A stretch of DNA of 64,000 nucleotides. Source: Zantedeschia hybrid cultivar (taxonomy: Eukaryota > Streptophyta > Magnoliopsida > Alismatales > Araceae). The DNA is taken from the NCBI GenBank assembly GCA_030544215.1, contig JARZZO010000010.1, positions 55,593,564-55,657,563 of the forward strand, read 5' to 3'. Both the position numbers and the translations under genes were made by a program. Shown here in pieces: positions 33,488 through 43,251 of the stretch (position 1 is its first letter; every line of letters starts with the position of its first letter). The notes under the pieces were generated by a model that saw nothing but the letters and a program-made list of their open reading frames with translations, did not search any database and had not been told where the DNA came from.

Positions 33488-35034
33488 TATTAGTCTTAGG
33501 TGGCTTACAAGCCAATATGACTTTGTAATCTCGTTCATATTTATTAATATAATGACATAATATTCATTGTGTGTAAATTATATTAATTATCGTCACATAA
33601 TGAATTCCGTGAATATGTGCGATAATGATCAGATTATGATGTGGTCATACTAGTGAGACTGATCACTTAAACACACATATTCTTAATTGTTCATAGTCGG
33701 AGGATATCTGAGAAGAACATCGGATATCCGGTTAGACTAATATAGATTACTCCTGCTCATGCGATGAGGGTGACTGATCTCATAGTCACTTGTGTGGAGA
33801 CACTAAGGCGAATATGTAGGTGTTCATTGGAGAATGAGTTCACTGAACTGATCTGACTGAATCGCTGGATGGTATTGTACCTTATTGTCAACTAGTTTGA
33901 TTCTATTGTCGTAGTTGCGTGGATGGTCCTCGGACCTGAGACACCAAGGACACCTTGTCGGTGGACTTCTGTACTTTGACTTTGGTTTATGAATATCTAA
34001 TCACAGGATTCTAAACAGCCAAGGATCGGGTACAACGGAATACCGTCGAAGGGAATTGAGTGTCAATAAGAAATCATTCGCTCTCGGTACGATAAGAGAC
34101 AATGCTCTAGGAAGAATGCGCGAAAGTCCTTGGCCAGTGCAGACGATAATATCGGGAAAGGAGTTTTCCGATATTTATCAGCGGCATCCAATCCAAGTGA
34201 GTCGACCGGTTAGGGTTTGACAGTACGCCATATCCTGAGTTGATTCGAAATCATTGTACGAATGAAGGATTATATCTACGTGGTAATTGTTGGCGGAAAG
34301 ATTCCAAGAGTGAGTTACTTAACCCTGATACCTTCCGAGTTCACGCGGTGTTGCTTGGCACCCAACATAATCGGAGGTCCGGTCGAATTCGATGTGCGAC
34401 ATCAATTCGATTGATTAATTAATTAATAAAGAGTTATTAGTTGATTAATAAATCCAGTGAGGAGTCACTGGGCTTATTGGGCTAATAACCCGGCTGGTTA
34501 TTGGGCTTAGAGGGTAACATGCAAAAGATTCTCAAGGCGATGGATAAATAAGTGGGTTTTATATAAACCTGGAGTTTTTATGAAAAATCGCGCGGTTAGT
34601 ATAAAATGTAGCGAACGGACTGAGCAGGCCAAGCTGCTACTAACCATAGCCGCCCCCTCCTCTCTTTCTCTCTCTCTGGTGCCCCAGAAGAAATCGGATC
34701 CCCGGATCTGCTCCGCCGCTTCTCCGAATCCCGTTCGACGGGAAATCGTCCGCGCGTTGCGGCGAACGACGGAGGCTCCGTGGGCTGCGAAGAATGAGGA
34801 ACGCGAGGATATCCACCGCGAGGAGGATCGCGTGGACTCCGCTAGAGGCCGGACGTTTGTGCGGCTTGCGGTGTCGCACTGACGGAACCGAACGGTTGCG
34901 GATTCGAATCCACACACGGTAAGATTCGATAATCCGATTATCGAGATTTTAGATTTTTCGAAATGGGAACGGATCTCCATTTTTAATTTTATTTCCGCTG
35001 TGCGGGAGATCCAGAGAAACCCGAGAACCTAACA
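33488..35034 (+). mobile_element. Solo LTR, 1547 bp, AGAAA duplication
   Basis: Flanked by AGAAA (33483-33487 and 35035-35039). It ends ...GAACCTAACA and starts TATTAGTCTTAGG, which fits an original TGTTAG... start with one G to A change. No second LTR and no internal coding region are nearby, hence solo. It shares a long ordered set of sequence blocks with 19520-21101. The 3' part is GC-rich (34630-34920) with a CT-run, like the R/U5 leader of a plant LTR; open frames there are compositional. Confidence 0.68.
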
Positions 35035-35049
35035 AGAAAGAGATCCAAA

Positions 35050-35678
35050 AGATCTCATTCTACGGTTGTATGGCTTCCCACTGAAGATAAATAATGAGAA
35101 ATGTCATTGGTGATGCGATAGCGCTCATCATATTCTTGTTCAATAGAAAGAGTGTAGATGTTCACCAAAAGGTTGACATATGACACAAGAAAGCCATATG
35201 ATTGAAATACCAATTCGTTTTCTGGCTTTTACTTTAATGACAATGAGGCTTTTGTTTCCTCAAAATTTCAAGCTTCTGTTTGACAATAAAATAAGTATGT
35301 GGAATAGAAAGTTATCGTTTACAGGTGTCAAAATATATTATTTGATAATTAGAATATCCAAGGAGTAGAATATTCAATAAAAATGGGTCAGATAATCCAC
35401 TCTCCTGTTGAAAATTTGTTTTGTTCCGATTGTTTTTTGCCAAATAGAAAATACTCAGCTTTATAAAGTTATGAATGACATGCACGTTAAACTACATAAT
35501 ACATGCATGGCTAATTAGTGATAAGAAAACCTGTAAGTAAATGCATTATTTATTGGATCACATAGTGGCATAAGACTCTCTCTATCTCTCTCTCTCTCAA
35601 CCATCCAATCACTAAACTCAGAAGATCTCAGTAAGGTGGTGTAGATGAGAGATGCATTGTGGGGAATGGATCTTTAAA
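35050..35678. other. Intergenic; CT microsatellite
   Basis: No gene. A CT-run lies at 35576-35599. The rest is AT-rich. Confidence 0.5.
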
Positions 35679-35956
35679 GAATAATGCTTGCTGTACTACA
35701 GGGGGTGATGCAATCCACATGGATTTCATTGTCTTCGATTTTGCCATCACATTACGTCGGTCGGACGGTAGCACAATGACATGCATTTCTCATTCATAAA
35801 ATAAATTGTCGAGCTAGGAGACTATCTCAACTCGCCCTCTATACCGTCTGATCTTTGATTGGGCGGTTGAAAAAATCAAGAGAAAGGAATTACACACATG
35901 TGATCCGATGCTATGTCGCGCACAGTGCAACGCACGCAATGCAACAACCATTACTC
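35679..35956. mobile_element. Mutator-like MITE, 278 bp, 9-bp ATCTTTAAA duplication
   Basis: Perfect ATCTTTAAA at 35670-35678 and 35957-35965. Inverted ends GAATAATGCTTGCTG and GAGTAATGGTTGTTG. Family resemblance to 17489-17869 and 16995-17355. Confidence 0.75.
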
Positions 35957-36352
35957 ATCTTTAAATGACCTTTGAATTTGTAGAAGGATTTTCCTGCCCT
36001 CCATGGGCCTTCTGCAAGTTATTTGGATTTTCGATTATCATGCCAATGTTCTTGGAGTCTTCTTCTAACAATGCAGGCTTAAAGAGAGATTGCCTTATTT
36101 ACTTCCATCCACCACTTTAGAGGGGAGAGATATTGTTCCCTATTATCGTTCCAGCCCGATGTGTAAGGATTGAGGTTTCGGATCCGGTTATCGGGTCAGT
36201 TTCAGGGTCAGATCCCTTAGTTTGGGCCTTGGTGGGGCTGAGACTTAATTTCTTTGCAGTTCAAACGGCGTCCAGCTAGGTGGACGTGTTTTAGGCTGTG
36301 CCACGTGGGCTGGCCTTGGGACGCGAGAGTACGGCCCCGGTCATATCGTCTG

Positions 36353-36380
36353 AATGGCGTCTTGGATGGACGACGCCATT
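36353..36380. repeat. GGCGTC hairpin module, perfect 9-bp arms
   Basis: AATGGCGTC (36353-36361) and GACGCCATT (36372-36380) are exact reverse complements around a 10-nt loop. Sister modules in the outer left part lie at about 36260-36293 and 36426-36459. Confidence 0.85.
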
Positions 36381-36866
36381 TAGAGTACGACTCTGGGTTG
36401 TCAGTGTACGGCCCGGTCTTGTCATCTGAATGACGTCAGACTTGCACAACGCGTTTTATCCAGCTTCTGGTTGACCCCGCGAACCCTCCCTCCTTTCCCT
36501 CATTCTCTCCTTTCTCTTCTCTCTCCTCTCTTCCCTCCGATCTCCGGCGATCTCTCCCCCTCTCCTTGCTTTCCTTCCTCCATTCCATCTCTCCCTCCAC
36601 TCCATCAACCTACCAACTTCCTCCACTACCACCACCATTTCCTCCGCGGTGTTTTTCTCTTTGAACGGCGGCCGACGTCCCGGTGGAGTAACGACGTCCA
36701 CGGCGGTACCGGCGGCGGCGTGTGGCGAAGCGGGTCGGCGTCTTAGAGCTAGGAGGAGTTCGAGTAACCGGTAGTGTAAGGACTGAGGTTTCGGGTTCAG
36801 TTTTCGGGTCGGGTTCGGGCCGAATCCCTTGGTTTGGACCCTGTAGGGTCTTGAGATTCCTGGCTG

Positions 36867-36924
36867 AATGGCGTCAGCACTGCTCGACGCCTTTCAAAAG
36901 GCGTCAGGTTGTGTGGACGCCATT
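36867..36924. repeat. Compound GGCGTC hairpin module
   Basis: Outer arms AATGGCGTC (36867-36875) and GACGCCATT (36916-36924) enclose an inner inverted repeat GACGCCTTT / AAAGGCGTC (36886-36894 and 36897-36905). Further modules follow at about 37005-37039 and 37101-37136. Confidence 0.85.
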
Positions 36925-37682
36925 TAGGTCTGCAGGTTGTTGTGCCACGTGTGCGCCACGTGGGCGGGTTTCGGACCGCGAGAGTACGGCCCCGGTCACA
37001 TCGTCTGAACGGCGTCCATGTTGGTCGACGCGATTCAGACTGTGACCTCTGCGATGTCAGGGTACGGCGCCAGAGCGTTGTCAGTTCGGCCTGTCATGTC
37101 GTCTGAACGGCATCTACCTCGATCGACGCGTTTTAGCTGGATTCAGATTGACCCCGCGAGCCTCCCCTTCTTTCTCTCATTTTCGCCTTCACTCTCTCTC
37201 TCCTCGCCCTCTCCGCCCTCTCCGACTCTCTTTTCCCCTTCCCTTCCTCTTCTTCCTCTTCCACCACTCCAACACCACCTTACCTCTCACCTCTACCTCC
37301 ACCACTTCCTTCGCGGTGTTCCACTCTCCGGACGGCGGCCGACGTCCCAGCGGAGTGGCGGCGTCCTCGAGGGTACCGGCGGCGGTGTGCAGTGCGGCGG
37401 GACGGCGGCACGGAGCTTGGCGGAGTTCAAGAACCGGTAGGAGGACGAACCTTGCATGTGTTGCTCGTGACTTTCCTTGGCATGGCATGATGTGTTTTGG
37501 GTTAGATTGAGCATGTTTAGGGGGTGTCCTTGTGGGTATGGCCGTGCTTATGAACGTAGATTTGTAGCATGCTTGTGGTGGATGGTTTCCTCTTCCTTCC
37601 CCTTCTATTTTGGGGCTTTTTCGGGGTGTTTGGGGTTAAGGGTGAGACCCTTGGGTTGAACCAGGAAACCTGGTTTCTGGCG

Positions 37683-38041
37683 CTAAATGGCGTCGTGCCT
37701 GGTCGACGCCTTTCCGAAAGACGTCGGGTCAGTACGACGCGTTTTAGGGCAGAAACCTCCCTGTTCGAGGTTTCATGAATTAGGGGTTCTGGCGATAAAT
37801 GACGTCATGGATGGACGACGCCTTTCAGAAGGACGTCGGGCCATCATGACGCCATTTAGGCAGGAAATGCCCCCGTTTAAGGGTTCTGTAATCTGGATTT
37901 CTGGGTTGAATGGCGTCTGGCGACCCTGACGCGTTTTAAACGGCGGCTTCACTGGTGGACGCGTTTTAAGGGATAATCTGGCTTTTAATGAACCTGTCTG
38001 AGGGTCTTGAATGGCGTCGACCTCTGTCGACGCGATTCAAG
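37683..38041. repeat. Four consecutive GGCGTC hairpin modules
   Basis: Modules at about 37683-37748, 37795-37860, 37906-37970 and 38006-38041. The last is the strongest hairpin: CTTGAATGGCGTCGAC (38006-38021), loop CTCT, GTCGACGCGATTCAAG (38026-38041), 16-bp arms with a single mismatch. Confidence 0.88.
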
Positions 38042-39706
38042 ACAGGAATGCTTAACTCTGGTTATCTGATACATGTTTCACGGTGGGATGATTCAAATGC
38101 ATGCTTTGAGTTGTATACTGAGACTGAGGACTTCTGCATGAATGAGATTTCATCATCTATGTGTGTGTGCTTCAACTGTACGCTGAGACGGAGGTTTACT
38201 GTACGAATGGAATCATGTTGTGTGTGTGTGCTTATACGAATATGGATTCGGAATGACTATGGTTTCCGTTTGTCACCATGGGCTGATGGGAGAAGGGCCA
38301 TGGTGTCTGTGAGGAGGGGTACATGTTGTGTTTTACCTTTGGCTGAGGGAAGCAGAACCACCTTGAGCCCGTCGGGCCGGAGAAGCTGGTGTGCTATCCG
38401 AGGGGTTGCTGTTTGGTCTTTGCGGGTCGGAGTTTCCCTTGTTTGTCGTGGCAGCTTCCGGCGTGTTTCTTGCTGTGGAGCTGGTGGTGGTACTGGTGGG
38501 AGTTGGTTTACCCTTTAGCCATTGGGCTTGATGTGACCTTTGATCAAGGTTACGAGTGGTACCCTTAGCCTTTTGGCCTGACGCAGCCCGGGAGATTTGG
38601 GTTTGTGGGTAGTTCCTGTAGCTTCGGCTTGACGGGGGTTCGCCGGTCCCCAGGGCCCTCCTGAAGCGCTGAGGCCTAGCGTGGAGGCAATCCGGACGGT
38701 AGGACAGTAGTCTAGACTGCTTGTGTGCACACGTAGCTGGCAATGGCGGTACACTGGTTCCAGCTAGTCCTAGTTTGACTCACTGCCTCACCCTACAGTG
38801 CCCCGGAACACTGTAGGGGTGGACATGCGTGAGTAGTGGTGGTAGTGTTGGGAGGCGACGTTTGACTTCGGTCGACAGTGTGGTTTAGTCGCTTTGTGGA
38901 CTTTGGCTATGAGACGTGACTTTGTGTTGGGTTTTTCGGGTTGCTTAGAACGGTTCTTGCTACACTACTTATCGTATGTTTCATATCAGGTTGAGTGCTA
39001 TGTTTACTGCTTTACTTAATTGCCATATATTCATGTTGTTGCACTTGTGGGTGTGTGAGTGGGAGGCGGGGGATCAGATGATCCCTACTGAGTCCATTTC
39101 TGGTGTGGCTCACTCCCTGCGGTTTCAGGTGTGGACCTCGTGGCGAGCGGAAGCGTGGTGTCTTCTTGGTGTGCGGACCAGCAGCTGTCTTAGTTCCGGG
39201 GTATGCCCTGATGTTGTTGTACTTTCCTTCTGCCTGTACTTATTTAATTGTTGGACATGTAATTATTGTTGGACTGTATACGGACATTGTTATCTTTCTT
39301 TCTGCGCACTCGTTCACCTCGTAGTCCGCGTGTTTGTTATATTTAGCCCTGTTTAGCACTTACTCCTCCAGATGTATTGTGTGAGATCCGGGTGTGAACC
39401 CGCAGTTAATGGGCCGACATCCATTTAGTGACCGGGCCTCCGGTCATAGGATGGCGGGTCGTTACAGGTAGGGTGACGATTCCTGTTGTATTTCGTTTAA
39501 AAATCATATTTTTCCCGCTTTGGAGCATGTTTAGGGGTTTTCTTGGGGTGAAAATATTAAATGCATGTAATGAGAAATTGAGTGTTTTAATGGGTATTTA
39601 GGTTCTTCTCCTCCTTCTCCACTTTGTTCGTATTTTACACGATTTGGGGGAGGAAATTCCACCCCGTGGATTAGAGGAAGGCGGAGGGAGAACATGTCTG
39701 TGAAGG

Positions 39707-39929
39707 TTGAATGACGTCGGGGGACAACGACGCCTTTTAGAAAGGCGGCTTCCATCCACGACGCGATTTGACCCAGATAACAGACTCTGTCTCTGGAACT
39801 GAATGGCGTCCATGGACAGCGACGCCATTTTAATCGCGTCCTCCGTGAACGACGCCGTTTAGGCCAGTTATTCCATTGAACCAGTTTAGAGGTCTTGAAT
39901 GACGTCGGCCTTGGACGACGCGATTCAAG
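39707..39929. repeat. Three GGCGTC hairpin modules in the outer LTR
   Basis: Modules at about 39707-39771, 39798-39862 and 39894-39929. The last again has CTTGAATGACGTCG / CGACGCGATTCAAG arms. They correspond to the modules at 37683-38041 of the inner copy, but loop sequences differ. Confidence 0.85.
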
Positions 39930-40931
39930 TCAGAATTCCATTAATCCATGCAATTAACACATGTTTACACTGTTAGATAGTTTAGTTAATTGCATGTGTA
40001 GAAATGTACTCGATGACATTGGATTCTATGTGATCGGATTGCACCGTATTGTGTTTTGTGCAATCGTAGGCCTAGAGTGATAGTTGTCAGTGCTTAAGCA
40101 CCCTGTGTCGGTGTGGGAGTGACACGGCGCCGGTGTGGGAATGGCGGGGTGACGCCTAGAGGGAGGGCCACCTGATGTACTCCGGGGTATAGCTAGTACC
40201 GGTGTAGGAGTGGTACATTCGGAGTGTCACTCGTGCTGGGGGAAGCAGAAACCACCTGGAGCCTGTCGGGTCGGAGTAGCCATCGCGTTATCCGAGGGGT
40301 TGCTGTTTGGTCTCAGCGGGTCGGTGTTTTCCGTGTTCGGCCATGCGACTTGTGTGTTTCACCGAGACGCGGGTTGTGGACTTGTGACGGAGTGGTTTTT
40401 AGAATTGTGCATGTTACCGTTTGAATGCATGCGTTTCATAATGAAATTGGAAAATGTATTTACTGCTTTAATTGCTTAAATTGTCTATATTTGTTTTGTT
40501 ATACTTGTGGGTGCGTGAGTGGGCGGTGGGGATCGAAGGATCCCTACTGAGTCTTTTCGATGAGACTCGCCCCTGCGGTTTTCAGGTGAGGGTTCCAAGC
40601 AGGCGTAGCGAGGAGAGTGTTGCTTTGGGTCGTGCGCCAACAGCCGTTATTCCTGGATATGCCCCGATGTAGTTGTCATTTTATTTTCTGGCCTGTATGC
40701 TTAATTATTTCTTTTCAGTTGGAGTATGTAATTATTTGCTGAGTCTAGTCGCATTGTAATAATTTTTAATTCTTGTACTCCCTTTTCAATTCAATGCGAT
40801 GTGAATGTTTAGCTTAGTTTATTATTTATTTCCTAGACTTATCTAGATCCTGGTTTGGCTCCAAATTAATGATTCGGTACCCATTTAGTAATCGGATCTC
40901 CGATTATTGGGTGGTGGGTCGTTACACGATG

Positions 40932-42419
40932 ACCCTCTCGTTAAAAACCTCTTTTTGTAGGAAAGATCAACAATAGCCTATTGCAATCTCACTCTGTGAT
41001 TTGCTACTTGCCATGGCTTATGCGCAGCCTCTATATGCAGACCCTGATTGGCATGATGTCCTAATGTGTTTTGATTACGCAGATCCCTGTGATGCTATCT
41101 CACCTTCCTTGTGCTTCTACCTCTGTATCCCAGCCAAACTAATGAGAACCTAAGGTAAGGTGGATGGAGATCACATTTGACGTTGCCAAATCTGCTGATT
41201 TGTGTTCAGAGGAAGGGGTAGTACAAAGAAGGAAAGGTAGAGGGCCCTATGTTGACACTATAAAATTGCTCTTATCGGTCGTCTAAGCACTCATACTGAC
41301 AACTCGATCGAAGGTCGAACTGATTGCAAAAGGCCAAGGCAAGATGAACCAGGTAGGTCTGAAGCCCTTAAATATGACGCAAAAGAGGTATGCACAATGC
41401 CATCATCGTAGGAATAGTGCCATGTCAGCTAACCCACTTGGGTCACTTCAGACACAAGGGCCATCCGTGCTTGAGCTGCTTCTAGAATGTGACAATTGAA
41501 GGAATGAGGGCTCAAATGGATGCCCAATCATCAACCATAGAAGGATAAAATACTTGTTTGCTATGAGGATTTCGTGCCCATCCAAACATGGTTATAAAAG
41601 GTTCCCCATAGTATAGAGGAGTGGTGGACGCTAGTCTGGATCTCCACTTTTTGCAAGTCCCAACCTTAAAATCTAGAATCCAAATTCCCAACCTTCAGAG
41701 CTCATCCACCTTCTTCCTCAGCTCTCTCTAAGCTGAGAAAGGAAAAAAAACCAATCTATTTCCATCCCAATAGACAGCGTGGCAAGGGTAAAGAGGGGAA
41801 GTGGCCTTTAGATACCCTAAACCTCTCTCTCGCATGCTCATATGGAGGAGGGATTCTCTGAATTTCAGTTTATAATTTGCTTTTCTATTTGTCAACTTTG
41901 AATCTAAAGTCTGTGTCTAGACTAAGATTGAACCTTTGGAAATACTTTAGAGTGTTACCAGTTTTTGGAATGACCTCCCTTATATATTTAATCCCTCTCA
42001 TAGTCTTGGAATGAGAGCCAGGTCCGATTTTAGACTCTCTTTTTACTTATTTCTTTCAAATATGGTGCTTCACATTTAGAACATGCTTGTCAGAAGTAGT
42101 TAAGGGAGACACCCTTCACTATAGGGAAGGACTCCTGATACCTTGGTCTCCTAAATAATCCAAATGCAAAAGCAACCTCCTGTACATATTTTAAACTATT
42201 TAATCATGTTATAAGTTTTATCAGATTCAATGGTTTAAGAAGTCAACCAATGGGAAAGCGACTCTTCTATGTTACCCCTTCTTATCAAAAGATCTCTATA
42301 TAAACTCTCTTGCTTGCCCTTGGCCTCTCAATGTTCCATTGGGAGTGTTGGGGGTTTGGCCTTGTTGAATCATCTCTTGTGATTATTTTAATCCCTATGT
42401 TTTGGCGATAACACACTTT
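40932..42419. other. No gene seen; LTR- or promoter-like stretch
   Basis: No supported exon. Around 41540-41720 is a TATA-like TTATAAAAGG (41592-41601) followed by CT-rich sequence and AGGGATTC-type leader words, like the U3/R of an LTR, but borders are not found. 42330-42420 begins an AT-rich region. Confidence 0.4.
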
Positions 42420-43240
42420 AAAAATATCAGATATTGGTAATTGATTACCTAATGTAAGCAATAGAATTAATCGATTATCTACTGTTGATAGTACTGTTCA
42501 ATATGGGACTTAGTCAATTTTCAGTAGACCTTTTGATCTTTCCGATTAAAGGCTTAGCAAGAAATCGAGTAACCCTCCTATTAACAATGTTAGAACCCTA
42601 GAACCCCTTAGGCTCACAATTGATTAGAGGAACTCTGATCTTTCAGAGAATAATCTCTATCGCTAATCGATTAAACCTTCTTTTAGGTCAAATCAATTAG
42701 AGGTACCGATTACTCACCTATCATTAATCGATTAAGAGTTGTTCAATTAATCGTTATCGCTATCGATATTAACTACTTAAATAATCGATTAAGCCTTATC
42801 AATTACTAGTAGCCAGCAGAAGTTTGATTAAGTGTATCGATTATCACTTGGATAATCGATTCTCTATCTAAGTTTTAATCAATCACCTTTCTTAGTTTTA
42901 ATCGATTCCTTCAATCGATTTATTCATACTCATTAATTATCACCTTTATCTCTATAATCGATTAAGTATTTCCTTGTTCAATCAATACTTGGATCTATTA
43001 CTGATATTTCTATAATCGATTATCAGTTGTTTTATGAATCGATTATTGTTGTATTTCTGTAATCGATTATTTATAGTTTTTAGATCGATTACTCATTAAA
43101 TCGTCAATCGATTAATCATTCCGATCGATTACTTGTTTCTTCTTTAAGATTAACAGACCAAGCATCACTCTAATTATGCATTTGTTTGCCTAATCGATTA
43201 ATCACTTTACTTGCTTTCGATTATTTGTTGTGACAATCAA
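42420..43240. repeat. Cluster of AATCGATT palindromes
   Basis: About 820 bp with roughly twenty occurrences of ATCGATT or AATCGAT and near variants (ATTGATTA, AATCAATT), spaced irregularly about 20-60 bp apart. The word is self-complementary. It stops at the LTR start at 43252. It is not a clean tandem array, since spacing and flanks vary. No coding frame goes through it. Confidence 0.75.
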
Positions 43241-43251
43241 TTAACAATATG

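Larger units (their letters stand above)
36775..39466 (+). mobile_element. Inner solo LTR (2692 bp) of the same family, GGTAG duplication
   Basis: Starts TGTAAGGACTGAGGTTTCGG and ends GGCGGGTCGTTACA. It is flanked by GGTAG at 36770-36774 and 39467-39471. It aligns with the outer element along its length: start region; pyrimidine tract 37150-37330; GGCGGCCGACGTCCC; AACCGGTAG at the point matching its own insertion site in the outer copy; GAGCATGTTTAGGGG; hairpin modules; CGAGGGGTTGCTGTTTGGTC; end. It is about 0.6 kb longer than the outer copy, with extra DNA around 38430-38960. It carries seven hairpin modules. No coding region of a retrotransposon is present. Confidence 0.85.
36162..40926 (+). 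mobile_element. Outer solo LTR (2068 bp without its insertion), CGATG duplication
   Basis: The left part is 36162-36774 and the right part 39472-40926 (GGTAG is kept on each side of the insertion). It starts TGTAAGGATTGAGG and ends GGTGGGTCGTTACA. The 5-bp target duplication CGATG is present at 36157-36161 and 40927-40931. A second LTR of the same family is inserted inside. No internal retrotransposon region and no partner LTR are present, so it is solo. It carries six of the GGCGTC hairpin modules. GC-rich, with a pyrimidine tract at 36480-36620; open frames here are compositional. Confidence 0.85.

Noticed and set aside
34507..34980. 157-codon minus-strand open frame and overlapping plus-strand frames
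   Set aside because: They lie in the GC-rich 3' part of the solo LTR (33488-35034), overlap each other on both strands, and have no domain.
36471..38518. Several open frames of 90-176 codons in the GC-rich LTR region
   Set aside because: They lie on both strands and in several frames of the nested LTRs, show only Ser/Pro/Arg/Gly-rich composition, and match no family. The LTR borders with target duplications explain the DNA better.
36162..40926. CRISPR-like or tandem-satellite reading of the hairpin modules
   Set aside because: This is a plant nuclear region; the modules have no constant spacer length or identical repeats, and they lie inside LTRs.
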